Positions 1-8,515 of a stretch of 64,000 nt of DNA are shown here, one piece after another. The position numbers were made by a program, and so were the translations under genes. The notes below the pieces were generated by a model that was given only the letters and a program-made list of their open reading frames with translations, did no database searches and was not told the DNA's origin. Numbering within the stretch: position 1 is the first letter of the stretch; each line of letters starts with the position of its first letter. This DNA is from Anaerobacillus isosaccharinicus (GTDB taxonomy: Bacteria > Bacillota > Bacilli > Bacillales > Anaerobacillaceae), in assembly GCF_001866075.3 (NCBI RefSeq), contig NZ_CP063356.1, positions 4,888,164 through 4,952,163 on the forward strand. The letters are read 5' to 3'.

Positions 1-54
1 CTTTATCCACGAATTGACTATTTATCGATTGTTAAAGGTATTTATTTTTCATAA
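1..54 (+). CDS. recU: RecU Holliday junction resolvase, C-terminal end only
   Basis: The window opens inside a gene whose last 17 codons read LYPRIDYLSIVKGIYFS and then TAA. This resembles the end of Bacillus RecU (remembered as APRIDYISIIEQLYFS), the Holliday-junction resolvase used in recombination and chromosome segregation. recU normally sits directly upstream of ponA, and here the gap to the ponA start is only 19 nt, so the two are probably cotranscribed. The call rests on this short tail plus synteny; the rest of the gene lies outside the window. Confidence 0.8.
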   Translation, partial: LYPRIDYLSIVKGIYFS

Positions 55-73
55 TTGAAAGGAAGTATGATCC

Positions 74-2566
74 ATGTCAGAAGATACTCGTACAAGGCAA
101 GGTCGTCGTAAAGTAAAAGAAACGAACAAAAACTCTGGCCCGAAAAAAGGAACGATGAAAAAGGTATTAATTGCTTTTTCAATTTTTATGGTTACCCTTT
201 TAGTTGCTGGTGTGATTACTGTTTTTTCTATAATTAAGGATGCTCCTGATATCGACCCAAGTAAATTAACATTAGCAAATAATCCAGAAATATTTGATCA
301 GAACGATGAAATATTTACCACGTTGAGCGCTTCAGAAAATAGACGCTCAGCAAGCATATTAGAAATTCCACAGCTAGTGGAAGATGCGTTTATCTCTGTT
401 GAGGATGTTCGTTTTCGTGAACATTTTGGTATCGACCTACGTCGGATTGGTGGTGCACTAAGAGCGAACGTAACCGGAGGCTTTGGTGCTGAAGGTGCGA
501 GTACAATTACTCAACAAGTTGTGAAAAATCTATTTTTATCATCAGAGAAAAAAATAACGAGAAAACTGCAAGAACAATATTTGGCAATAAAATTAGAACA
601 GTCTTACTCAAAAGATCAAATTTTAGAGCTATATTTGAATGCGATTTTCTTTTCTGAGGGCTACGGAGTTGTTGAGGCAGCAGATCGCTTCTTCAGTAAA
701 ACATTAGACGAACTAACAATTGAAGATGCTGCGCTTCTAGCTGGGATTCCACAACGACCGAATTTCTTTAATCCATTTAAAAACCCTGTCGAAGCACAAA
801 AGCGACGGAACATTGTCATAACCTTAATGGAGCGACATGGTAAAATTACTTTTGCAGAAGCTGAAAGAGCAAAAGCTGTACCAATCGAATCGCAATTAAA
901 ACGCTCAGAGAAAGAATCCTATCCTTACCGTGCTTTTCTTGACCAAGTTCTAAAAGAAGTTGAGGCAATTGATGGAATCAGTATTAATGACGTTTATACT
1001 GGCGGTCTTAAAATTTATACAACATTAGATCAAGAAGCACAAACATTTACAGAAGCTCTTTTAGAAACTGATATTATTGATTTTCCAGATGAGTTTTTCC
1101 AAGCTGGGATTACTGTAGTCGATACGAAATCTGGTGCTATTAAGGCTATTGGTGGTGGCAGACAAACTGATAACATTAAACGGGGCTTTAGTTGGGCCAC
1201 AGACCCACGCCGATCACCTGGTTCAACGATTAAGCCGATTTTAGATTATGGTCCTGCAATCGAGCATTTACAGTGGTCTACGTATCACCAAATTACTGAT
1301 GAACCACATCAATATTCGAATGGTGTTCCAATTCGAAACTTTAATAATAAGTATTCTGGTGACGTTTCGATGCGATATGCGTTGCAAAGATCTTTAAATA
1401 TCCCGGCGTTAAAAGCATTTCAAGAGGTAGGGATAGATAAAGCAGCCCAATTCGGTAGAGGCTTAGGAATACCACTAGACACAATCCAGGAAGCCTATTC
1501 CCTGGGCGGTTTCACAAATGGGTTTTCTACATTAGAACTTGCCGGTGCCTATGCTGCATTTGGAAACGAAGGTGTTTATCATAAGCCATTTACCGTTCGA
1601 AAAGTAGTCTTTCCAGACGGAAAAACGATTAACTTAACACCGGATTCCCATATAGCGATGAGTGATTATACTGCTTTTATGGTTACTGATATGCTTAAGT
1701 CCGCAATTGGACCAGGTGGAACAGGACCTCGAGCTAGAGTAGACTCGTTACCTATGGCTGGAAAAACAGGTACATCAAACTTTGATGAAGAAGAGAAAAA
1801 ACGTTATAACATTAAAGATGGCGCTAAGGATATTTGGTTTGCTGGATTCACAACAAACTATTCTATTGCTGTCTGGACTGGTTATAACACTCCAGATGAT
1901 GGTTATATAAAGTACGATGGACATAGCGAACATATAGCTAAATACCTTTTTAAAGAGTTAATGGCAGAAATATCTAAAGGAAAAGAAACCTTAGACTTTA
2001 AACAGCCAAATTCTGTCGTAAGGGTTGGCGTTGAAAAAGCAACTGGGCTACTTCCAAGCCCAACGACACCTGAGAGTGAGATCATTTATGAGTATTTCGT
2101 GAGAGGTACTGAACCTACTGAAGTATCTAAAGTTTTTGCTAAACCAACGACTCCTCAAGACTTTATGGGAGAATATCACGAACTTACTGATCAAATTATT
2201 TTAACTTGGACGTTCCCTGAAGAAGAGCGTCATAAATTTGTATTTGAGCTCCAATTGTCAATTAATGATGGGCCATTCTCAGTGAATTCTTTATCGGATG
2301 AAATGCAACATATTATCTTTAACCCAGAAAGTGACGCCACTTATCGCTTTAAGGTTACAGCCGTATCTCTAATAAATGAGCAACTTAGAAGTGATCCAAT
2401 TGAACTTACTGTTGTCATCCCGAAAAAATGGGAGGAAGAAGAAATTGCGCCTGAAGAACCAATTATCGAAATTCCTAACCCTATTGATATTATCGGGGGA
2501 GGCGGCGATGATGACGAGGATGCCGACGAGGACGAGGATACCGAAGAAACTCCTAGTGGGAATTAA
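74..2566 (+). CDS. ponA: Class A penicillin-binding protein 1 (PBP1A/1B)
   Basis: Bifunctional peptidoglycan glycosyltransferase/transpeptidase at the outer face of the membrane, polymerising and cross-linking the wall. Residues 1-30 are basic and cytoplasmic; one membrane anchor follows (about 31-53). The GT51 domain shows the catalytic Glu in EDVRFREHFGID (about residue 110) and the GASTITQQVVKNL motif. The transpeptidase domain has the SxxK serine in SPGSTIKP (Ser384), an SLN motif and KTGTSN (Lys564). Residues about 695-790 look like a fibronectin-III-type domain. The tail is a Gly run followed by a very acidic Asp/Glu stretch. Length (830 aa) is close to B. subtilis PonA (about 914). The start follows GGAAG. 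Synteny with recU and ypoC supports the name. Confidence 0.97.
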   Translation: MSEDTRTRQGRRKVKETNKNSGPKKGTMKKVLIAFSIFMVTLLVAGVITVFSIIKDAPDIDPSKLTLANNPEIFDQNDEIFTTLSASENRRSASILEIPQLVEDAFISVEDVRFREHFGIDLRRIGGALRANVTGGFGAEGASTITQQVVKNLFLSSEKKITRKLQEQYLAIKLEQSYSKDQILELYLNAIFFSEGYGVVEAADRFFSKTLDELTIEDAALLAGIPQRPNFFNPFKNPVEAQKRRNIVITLMERHGKITFAEAERAKAVPIESQLKRSEKESYPYRAFLDQVLKEVEAIDGISINDVYTGGLKIYTTLDQEAQTFTEALLETDIIDFPDEFFQAGITVVDTKSGAIKAIGGGRQTDNIKRGFSWATDPRRSPGSTIKPILDYGPAIEHLQWSTYHQITDEPHQYSNGVPIRNFNNKYSGDVSMRYALQRSLNIPALKAFQEVGIDKAAQFGRGLGIPLDTIQEAYSLGGFTNGFSTLELAGAYAAFGNEGVYHKPFTVRKVVFPDGKTINLTPDSHIAMSDYTAFMVTDMLKSAIGPGGTGPRARVDSLPMAGKTGTSNFDEEEKKRYNIKDGAKDIWFAGFTTNYSIAVWTGYNTPDDGYIKYDGHSEHIAKYLFKELMAEISKGKETLDFKQPNSVVRVGVEKATGLLPSPTTPESEIIYEYFVRGTEPTEVSKVFAKPTTPQDFMGEYHELTDQIILTWTFPEEERHKFVFELQLSINDGPFSVNSLSDEMQHIIFNPESDATYRFKVTAVSLINEQLRSDPIELTVVIPKKWEEEEIAPEEPIIEIPNPIDIIGGGGDDDEDADEDEDTEETPSGN

Positions 2567-2579
2567 TAGTTAACTTATG

Positions 2580-2618
2580 AAAAAACGTAAGGCAGACGAC
2601 GCCTTACGTTTTTTTTTT
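2580..2618. terminator. Bidirectional intrinsic terminator between ponA and ypoC
   Basis: Perfect 10-bp arms AACGTAAGGC and GCCTTACGTT enclose a 7-nt loop, with an A run on the left and a T run on the right. It can stop the rightward ponA transcript and the leftward ypoC transcript, whose stop codon it touches. Confidence 0.92.
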
Positions 2619-3129
2619 ACTTTTTTAATTTTGAGACTGCATATTTTTTTTGTAGTTCTATAAAAAGTTCTTTTAACTGCGTAAAGGCATGGTGATGATT
2701 AGGAGTAGATAGTATATAACTAATTCGTTCCTCGACGTTAACTGGCTTAATGTTCAGCTCATGGATCGGGATGACAACATTTTTCAAATTAGGTACTGGT
2801 TGATTATTTGTCCAAAACAAAAACGCTAAGAATAACTTAGTCATTTTTACCATTGGCTTCATTGCACCAATTCTGTCTCTATCTTGAAAAAATTTAGTAA
2901 TGATCGGTTCAGTCATCTTCCAATGCTCTAATAGCATGGGAAGATGTTTATTTCTATCTTCCCATGGTTTTATGCAACTGTTCATACCTAAGTAAGCATA
3001 AATATCAAAAAGCAGCGGATCTCTCTCTAACGCATCTTCAAGCGAAAATTTAAGGTCTAAAGGTAATTCTTCATTTTCACTGAAGAAAGGTACAAATACG
3101 AAAGGCTCTGGTACTTTAACTGTTTGCAT
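2617..3129 (-). CDS. ypoC: YpoC family protein of unknown function
   Basis: A 170-aa soluble protein that matches YpoC by position (between nth and ponA) and by overall character: a Trp-containing motif (SCIKPWEDRNKHLP) in the middle, a mostly helical composition and a basic C-terminus. No catalytic motif or signal peptide is visible, so no function is offered. It starts 1 nt after the nth stop codon behind a strong G-rich ribosome binding site, so it is the last gene of the dnaD-nth-ypoC operon and ends in the terminator shared with ponA. Confidence 0.8.
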   Translation of the reverse strand: MQTVKVPEPFVFVPFFSENEELPLDLKFSLEDALERDPLLFDIYAYLGMNSCIKPWEDRNKHLPMLLEHWKMTEPIITKFFQDRDRIGAMKPMVKMTKLFLAFLFWTNNQPVPNLKNVVIPIHELNIKPVNVEERISYILSTPNHHHAFTQLKELFIELQKKYAVSKLKK

Positions 3130-3130
3130 T

Positions 3131-3781
3131 TTACCCCCCCTTTAAGCGTTTCTTACCTTCTCGACACAAATGTAGGAGTGGACAAATTTCGCATTTAGGT
3201 GATTGTGCTTTGCAGTGATATCTCCCAAAAAAGATGAAACGATGGTGTGTATCAGACCAAAGTTGTTCCGGAATTTTTCGCATTAAAGTTTTTTCTACTT
3301 CTAAAACCGAATCTTTCCATTTACAGATCCCCAATCGCTTACTAACTCGCTCTACATGTGTATCAACAGCTATTGCTGGCACACCAAAGGCAACAGATGT
3401 AACAACGTTTGCTGTTTTTCGGCCAACTCCTGCTAGCTTCACTAGTTCGTCTCGTTCTCTAGGAATTTCACCGCCGTAGTCTTCAATTAAAGACTGGCAA
3501 AGTTTTTTTATATTCTTAGCTTTGTTCCTGTACAAACCAATTCTTCTTATATCATTTTCGAGTTCCTCAAGGGAAACAGCTAAATAGTCTTCTGGGGTTT
3601 TATATTTCAAAAAGAGTTCTTTCGTTACCTTATTAACAAGGACGTCAGTACACTGTGCTGATAACAAAACAGCAATTGTTAGTTCAAAGGGATTTTCATG
3701 GCTTAATTCACAATGGGCTTCTGGAAACATCTTCTCCATTTCCACTAATACTTCTTCTTTTATTTGTTTTTTTGTAAGGAT
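3131..3781 (-). CDS. nth: Endonuclease III (DNA glycosylase/AP lyase), probable ATC start
   Basis: Base-excision repair enzyme that removes oxidised pyrimidines and cleaves abasic sites. The helix-hairpin-helix LAGVGRKTANVV, the catalytic Lys within it, the downstream Asp (AVDTHVERVSKRLG) and the four-Cys [4Fe-4S] loop (C-x6-C-x2-C-x5-C near the C-terminus) are all present. The first ATG/GTG with this frame (GTG ending at 3745) has no ribosome binding site and leaves the protein short. Twelve codons upstream an in-frame ATC lies 8 nt after AAGGAGG and begins (M)LTKKQIKEEV, the usual Nth N-terminus. I therefore place the start at ATC (216 aa). It lies downstream of dnaD and is followed by ypoC. 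Confidence 0.95.
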   Translation of the reverse strand: MLTKKQIKEEVLVEMEKMFPEAHCELSHENPFELTIAVLLSAQCTDVLVNKVTKELFLKYKTPEDYLAVSLEELENDIRRIGLYRNKAKNIKKLCQSLIEDYGGEIPRERDELVKLAGVGRKTANVVTSVAFGVPAIAVDTHVERVSKRLGICKWKDSVLEVEKTLMRKIPEQLWSDTHHRFIFFGRYHCKAQSPKCEICPLLHLCREGKKRLKGG

Positions 3782-3788
3782 AACAAAA

Positions 3789-3797
3789 ACCTCCTTA
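3789..3797 (-). promoter_or_regulatory. Ribosome binding site that decides the nth start
   Basis: AAGGAGG on the minus strand, spaced 8 nt from the in-frame ATC codon. No other start codon (ATG, GTG, TTG or CTG) in the nth frame lies at a workable distance: the in-frame CTT next to the ATC is not a start, and the TTG nearby is out of frame. Confidence 0.8.
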
Positions 3798-3919
3798 ACC
3801 TTGATTTGTTCTAGTAATTGAGTTGCAATAATTAATAATTATTCTTTTAAAAATATATTTTATCCTAAAATTTACAACTTTGATAAATTCTGAACAAGCA
3901 CTACATTCTACATTCTAAA

Positions 3920-4618
3920 CTAATCCTTCAACCAATTGTATGAAGAGAATTTCTTTTTGGGTTCGGTTGGTTTTGGAGTTGTAGATTTATACTGGTAGTT
4001 ACGAAACTTTTCGCCATATTCTTTTGCTTGCTGAACTGTGCGTACACCGTTTTTGTTCCATTCGATTAAGATCCGATCAATATAGCGAAGATTTCTTTTC
4101 CCTGAAACTACACCTTCCAGGAGAGCTGCTTTAATTAGACTCGGATTATAGCTATCCTGGTCTAGCCATATCGTTATAAGTTCGCATTCCATCGGTGACA
4201 ACGGACGTCCAAATTCACCTTCAAATAACTCATACAAAGTCTTTTCATCAGCTTCTTTCGTCTCTTCATCTTTTACGACTTCTTGTTGGCAAGCGATAGA
4301 GATTAACTTGTCCCATAAAGGTGATAAAGAAAAGGTTTCAGAAAACATCGTTTCATCTTTCCCTTCTTGTAACTCGAGAAAGCCCCGTTTCATTAAGCTT
4401 TGCAGCATTTGTGAGCAATCAGTTTCAGAATGACTCATTCGGTTAGCTAGCACCTCTGGTGTTGGAAAGCTAATCCCCTGCTGCAGAAAAGAATGAACAT
4501 GAATTAATAACATAACTTCGCTCTCATTTAATTTCAACTTTTTGTAATCTTTAATAAGCCTTGCAGGAATCGAAATAGTACCATCGTTTATCCAATTTAT
4601 CATTATATTTCGGTCCAT
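3920..4618 (-). CDS. dnaD: DnaD replication initiation/primosome protein
   Basis: DNA-remodelling protein of the DnaA-DnaD-DnaB helicase-loading pathway of low-GC Gram-positives. The N-terminal half (about 1-110) is the winged-helix domain; the C-terminal half is the DnaD/DnaB2 domain, with FGRPLSPMECELI and the YIDRILIEWNKNGVRTVQQA block, a hallmark of the family. The end NWLKD matches family ends. I chose the ATG at 4618, 5 nt after GAGGTGG, giving 232 aa, the size of B. subtilis DnaD. It is downstream of asnS as in B. subtilis. A short AT-rich gap containing a copy of the CTACATTCTA repeat separates it from nth. Confidence 0.95.
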   Translation of the reverse strand: MDRNIMINWINDGTISIPARLIKDYKKLKLNESEVMLLIHVHSFLQQGISFPTPEVLANRMSHSETDCSQMLQSLMKRGFLELQEGKDETMFSETFSLSPLWDKLISIACQQEVVKDEETKEADEKTLYELFEGEFGRPLSPMECELITIWLDQDSYNPSLIKAALLEGVVSGKRNLRYIDRILIEWNKNGVRTVQQAKEYGEKFRNYQYKSTTPKPTEPKKKFSSYNWLKD

Positions 4619-4691
4619 ATGTTCCACCTCAAAAGTCATTATAACATGATATATTGTGTTTGAATGTTCTTAAAATAATTAAACGAAGATG

Positions 4692-4716
4692 AAAAAACCC
4701 CGATCAACGGGGTTTT
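4692..4716 (-). terminator. Intrinsic terminator after asnS
   Basis: Arms AAAACCCCG and CGGGGTTTT with a 5-nt loop. Read leftward it ends in a T run and follows the asnS stop by a few bases, just before the dnaD gene. Confidence 0.9.
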
Positions 4717-4722
4717 AACAGC

Positions 4723-6012
4723 TTAAGGATATAAGCGATTTAACAATCTCGGGAATGGAATTGTTTCACGAACGTGATCTAAACCACATACCCACGCAAC
4801 TGTTCTTTCAAGCCCTAAACCAAAGCCTGAATGTGGTACAGAACCATAACGGCGTAAATCTAAATACCATTTATACGTTTCTTCTGAAAGGTTATGCTCT
4901 TGGAAACGTTCTTGTAATAATTCCATATCGTCAATACGCTGACTACCACCAATAATTTCACCATATCCTTCAGGTGCAATCATATCGGCACATAAAACAA
5001 CATCTGCACGATTTGGATCTGGCTTCATGTAAAATGCTTTTATTGCCGCTGGGTAATGTGTAATAAACACTGGCTTATCAAAGCTCTGGGCAATTGCTGT
5101 TTCATGGGGTGCACCAAAGTCTTCTCCCCACTCAATTTCATGTCCATTTTCTTGTAAAAATTTAATCGCATCATCATAAGTAATCCGTGGGAATGGCCCA
5201 ACGACTTGTTCAAGCTTTGCAGTATCTCTACCTAACACTTTTAATTCAAGTTGACAATTCTTTAACACCGATTGAACCATAAAACTCACATATTGCTCCT
5301 GTACTTGTAAGTTTTCTTCATGATCAACGAAAGCCATCTCCGGTTCAATCATCCAAAACTCAATTAAGTGACGACGTGTTTTTGATTTTTCTGCGCGGAA
5401 TGTTGGACCGAAAGAAAATACTTTTCCTAATGCCATTGCTGCCGCTTCCATATATAGCTGACCGCTTTGAGAAAGGTACGCATCTTCATCAAAATATTTT
5501 GTGTGAAAAAGATTAGTCGTTCCTTCTGCAGAACTACCCGTTAAAATCGGTGGATCTACTTTTACAAAGCCATTCTCATTAAAAAATTCGTATGTAGCAC
5601 GAATTAATTCATTACGAACTTTCATGACAGCATGTTGTCTTTTAGAACGTAGCCATAAATGGCGGTTGTCCATCAAAAACTCCGTGCCATGCTCTTTAGG
5701 TGTAATTGGATAATCTACTGCCTCATGGATCACTTCAATCCCTGTTACTGTTAGTTCATAACCTGAAGGAGCACGCTCATCACTACGAACAACACCAGTA
5801 ACGAATAAAGAAGATTCTTGGGTGATGCTTTTGGCAGTTGCAAATACTTCTTCACTAACCTCAGCTTTCACTACAACACCTTGAATAAAGCCTGTCCCAT
5901 CTCGTAATTGTAAAAAAGCAATTTTTCCACTTGAGCGCTTATTTGCAATCCAAGCACCAATGGTAACCTCTTGATCTGTATATTTGCCAACTTGAGAAAT
6001 AGTCGTCTTCAC
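4723..6012 (-). CDS. asnS: Asparaginyl-tRNA synthetase
   Basis: Class IIb aminoacyl-tRNA synthetase that charges tRNA-Asn in the cytoplasm. The N-terminal OB-fold anticodon-binding domain ([24 protein letters not shown]) is followed by the catalytic domain with class II motif 2 ([21 protein letters not shown]) and motif 3 ([15 protein letters not shown]). Synteny with aspB and dnaD supports AsnS rather than AspS. I place the start at GTG 6012, 7 nt after TGGAGGG, giving an N-terminus (MKTTISQV) like the B. subtilis protein; upstream ATG codons in the frame contain the ribosome binding site itself. Length 429 aa. It follows aspB and ends in a clear terminator. Confidence 0.96.
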   Translation of the reverse strand: MKTTISQVGKYTDQEVTIGAWIANKRSSGKIAFLQLRDGTGFIQGVVVKAEVSEEVFATAKSITQESSLFVTGVVRSDERAPSGYELTVTGIEVIHEAVDYPITPKEHGTEFLMDNRHLWLRSKRQHAVMKVRNELIRATYEFFNENGFVKVDPPILTGSSAEGTTNLFHTKYFDEDAYLSQSGQLYMEAAAMALGKVFSFGPTFRAEKSKTRRHLIEFWMIEPEMAFVDHEENLQVQEQYVSFMVQSVLKNCQLELKVLGRDTAKLEQVVGPFPRITYDDAIKFLQENGHEIEWGEDFGAPHETAIAQSFDKPVFITHYPAAIKAFYMKPDPNRADVVLCADMIAPEGYGEIIGGSQRIDDMELLQERFQEHNLSEETYKWYLDLRRYGSVPHSGFGLGLERTVAWVCGLDHVRETIPFPRLLNRLYP

Positions 6013-6127
6013 AAATTTTCCCTCCATAAACATTGATTCTATCTGTATGTATAATTAGTCATATCGACTCTAACCATTATACATCTGTTTAAAAATAGAA
6101 GTCAACGCTATGGAGGGATCTATGGTT

Positions 6128-7315
6128 TTAAGCTTGCATATTATTTTTGATAAATCGTTCAATGCGTGTTAGCGCTTCTTGAATTTGATCTAACGATGTT
6201 GCATATGAAAGACGAACGTTATCTGGAGCCCCAAAGCCTGAACCTGGAACTAAAGCAACCTTTTCTACTTCTAATATTTTTTCAACCCACTCATCAACAT
6301 CATCAAATCCATTAAGTCTAACAGCTTCTTTCACATTAGGGAATAAGTAAAAAGCACCTTTAGGCTTGACACAACTAACACCTGGGATTTGGACAAGTTG
6401 ATCATAGACAACATTCAAGCGCTCTTCAAAGGCAACTCTCATCATTTCTACGAACTCATTTTGACCATTGTACGCAGCAATCGTGCCGTATTGAGCCATT
6501 GTTGTTGGGTTAGACGTACTGTGACTTGCTAAGTCTGTCATTGAATTTATAATTTGGGCATTACCAGCTGCATACCCAATTCTCCAACCCGTCATTGAGT
6601 GTGATTTTGAAACACCATTTATAATAATCGTTTGTTGTTTTAATTCTTCAGAAAGCTGGGCAATTGATACATGAGTTGCTTCTCCATATACCAGCTTTTC
6701 GTAAATTTCATCAGAAACGATTAAAATGTCATGCTTTAAACAAATGTCGCCAAGCTCCTTAAGCTCTGCTTCTGTATACAGAGAACCTGTTGGATTACTT
6801 GGGGAATTCAAAATAAAAGCTTTTGTCTTTTCTGTAATTGCACTTTCTAATTGTTCTTTCGTAATTTTAAAATCATTTGATTCAAAACCCTCAACGTAAA
6901 TGGGTGTTCCTTCTGCAAGTTTAACTTGTTCAGGATAACTAACCCAATAAGGAGTAGGAATGATAACTTCATCTTCTGGGTTTAAAATAGCCTGAAAAAG
7001 TAAATATAAAGCATGTTTTGCACCACTTGCGACGACGACCTCATTTGGTGAATAAGTGATCCCTTGATCTTCTTTAAACTTGTTTATAATACTTGACTTA
7101 AGCGCAGGCAACCCACCAGACGGAGTATATTTCGTGTGGCCCTCCTGCATTGATTTTACTGCCGCCTCAATGATATAGTCTGGTGTATTAAAATCGGGCT
7201 CACCAGCCCCCAAACCAATTACATCGTGGCCTGCTTCTTTCAAAGCTTTTGCCTTTGCAGTAATGGCTAAAGTCGATGATGGTGCTAATGTTGAAACTCG
7301 TTTTGCTAATTTCAT
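6128..7315 (-). CDS. aspB: Aspartate aminotransferase, class I PLP enzyme
   Basis: Interconverts aspartate/2-oxoglutarate and oxaloacetate/glutamate. Fold type I aminotransferase: SPSNPTGS, the PLP Asp in VSDEIYEKL, and the Schiff-base Lys in NGVSKSHSMTGWRIGY are visible; the C-terminal Arg lies in NVRLSYA. 395 aa, the usual length. Located upstream of asnS as in B. subtilis, where the pair can be cotranscribed; here a 115-nt gap without an obvious terminator separates them. The asparagine tRNA synthetase and the aspartate-producing enzyme thus remain linked. Confidence 0.95.
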   Translation of the reverse strand: MKLAKRVSTLAPSSTLAITAKAKALKEAGHDVIGLGAGEPDFNTPDYIIEAAVKSMQEGHTKYTPSGGLPALKSSIINKFKEDQGITYSPNEVVVASGAKHALYLLFQAILNPEDEVIIPTPYWVSYPEQVKLAEGTPIYVEGFESNDFKITKEQLESAITEKTKAFILNSPSNPTGSLYTEAELKELGDICLKHDILIVSDEIYEKLVYGEATHVSIAQLSEELKQQTIIINGVSKSHSMTGWRIGYAAGNAQIINSMTDLASHSTSNPTTMAQYGTIAAYNGQNEFVEMMRVAFEERLNVVYDQLVQIPGVSCVKPKGAFYLFPNVKEAVRLNGFDDVDEWVEKILEVEKVALVPGSGFGAPDNVRLSYATSLDQIQEALTRIERFIKNNMQA

Positions 7316-7454
7316 TATGATTCTCCTCCCAATTCAACTATGAAAGCTTGACGTTCTTTTTTTCTAACTTTCCTTTTAAAAAAAGATTCTTAAATCATAC
7401 TATAAATGTGTTGAGACTCGCTTTCAAGGGTTTTTCAGATAATTGTCTAAATTA

Positions 7455-7940
7455 TCACAATCCTAAATGATGATGCTTTAAATATGACCCATCTTTAAAG
7501 CTAATAAAGTAATAGGAATAACGCTCTTGTTGATCTTTATAGATGATTTCATATAAAGGCACCTTATTTTCCATGCCGAGCTTAATACTAATTAATTGCT
7601 TAGGATTTAACTCTTGTTTCGTAAACAGAAGTGCATCGTCAAAGCTTATTCCTTCGTTTTTGGGCTTAATCAAGTAGCTGTCTAACGTACTTGAGATCCA
7701 AATAATGAGCTCTTCTCCAAGTTCATCTATCCCTTGAAAAACATAGTAACTTTCTGTTCCATGATAAAAATCTGTATGGATAATTTCTGGGAGCTCAATA
7801 TTTTCTTTTAAATAGTTTAAAGCAACCATTTCGCCTTGGCGGATAGGTTCTTTAACATTTGAAAAAAATTGAACACCTTGCCAACCTAATACAATAATTA
7901 AAATTACAGCAACAATACCAATTAATTTCCCCATAGTCAT
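7455..7940 (-). CDS. ypmB: YpmB family membrane-anchored PepSY-like protein
   Basis: Small protein (161 aa) with one N-terminal membrane segment (about residues 4-25, KLIGIVAVILIIVLGWQGVQFF) and an extracytoplasmic part. Its two similar modules (around 35-85 and 95-160), each ending in a beta-rich stretch (YYVFQGIDELGEELIIWISS; YYFISFKDGSYL), resemble the tandem PepSY-like domains of DUF5590. The function is unknown. As in B. subtilis it precedes aspB. The companion gene ypmA, normally just upstream, was not found here; unrelated genes occupy that place. Confidence 0.8.
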   Translation of the reverse strand: MTMGKLIGIVAVILIIVLGWQGVQFFSNVKEPIRQGEMVALNYLKENIELPEIIHTDFYHGTESYYVFQGIDELGEELIIWISSTLDSYLIKPKNEGISFDDALLFTKQELNPKQLISIKLGMENKVPLYEIIYKDQQERYSYYFISFKDGSYLKHHHLGL

Positions 7941-8164
7941 TACCTACATAAAACAAATGGCATGAACCATTGTTTTAGCTTAAACTCAAAACATGAAGTT
8001 TGGTTTTTCAAATTAATTTCTCTTTTACTCACCTTAATTCTCCCATCTTTGCCTATACTGTTTTTTTTAGCGAAGCTTTCTTCCTCCATAATAAAATATT
8101 ACTAAACATAGCTCTAAACTAACCGGAGATAATATAAGTACCGCTCAACAAAGGAGGCGTGAGC

Positions 8165-8347
8165 GTGAAGCAATTAACTCTTAATCAAGAACCAAGTTCA
8201 CATCTTAGCATATGTGAATGGTACCAAAGGGAAAAAGAGAGCTTTTCATTATCTTCACCAGAACGACCTAAGTTCGAAAACACAATGAATTATAGCTTTA
8301 GGCAAACTTCTTTTCCAAAAGTGTTAGATAAAGCTAACAAAAGTTAA
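8165..8347 (+). CDS. Small unrecognised protein (60 aa)
   Basis: The GTG at 8165 lies 7 nt after AAAGGAGG, an ideal Bacillus ribosome binding site, and opens a 60-codon frame. The product is hydrophilic and Ser-rich, with a central SSPERPKFEN stretch and no membrane segment or known motif. An earlier in-frame GTG (8159) is too close to the binding site. The gene is divergent from ypmB and convergent with the deaminase gene. The strong ribosome binding site argues for translation; nothing indicates a role. Confidence 0.5.
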   Translation: MKQLTLNQEPSSHLSICEWYQREKESFSLSSPERPKFENTMNYSFRQTSFPKVLDKANKS

Positions 8348-8423
8348 AATTCCAAAATAACCTCCTAAACCTACACCTACGTTAATTTTAGGCTTGCTCA
8401 AATTGGTTAGCGCCAAAGTGGTG

Positions 8424-8487
8424 ATCATCTTTTATGTAAATGGCATTGTAAAAGATGATAGCTAAATAAGTTCTTAAAACTTATTTA
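8424..8487. repeat. Two consecutive perfect hairpins in the convergent intergenic region
   Basis: First hairpin: ATCATCTTTTA and TAAAAGATGAT (11-bp perfect arms, 14-nt loop). Second hairpin directly after it: TAAATAAGTT and AACTTATTTA (10-bp arms, 5-nt loop). They lie between the plus-strand small gene and the minus-strand deaminase gene, so they may end both transcripts, although neither has a long T tract. Confidence 0.7.
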
Positions 8488-8515
8488 AACACCTTATTGG
8501 GCAAAGCCTCTTTTT

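Noticed and set aside
3234-3479. Plus-strand reading opposite nth
   Set aside because: Antisense shadow of the endonuclease III gene without a start signal.
6013-6127. Possible T-box leader for asnS
   Set aside because: The gap is only about 115 nt, shows no T-box sequence (TGGNACCGCG type) and no terminator.
7950-8100. 49-codon minus-strand reading beginning MEEESFAKKN before ypmB, considered as ypmA
   Set aside because: No ribosome site in front and no resemblance to YpmA as remembered; not supported.
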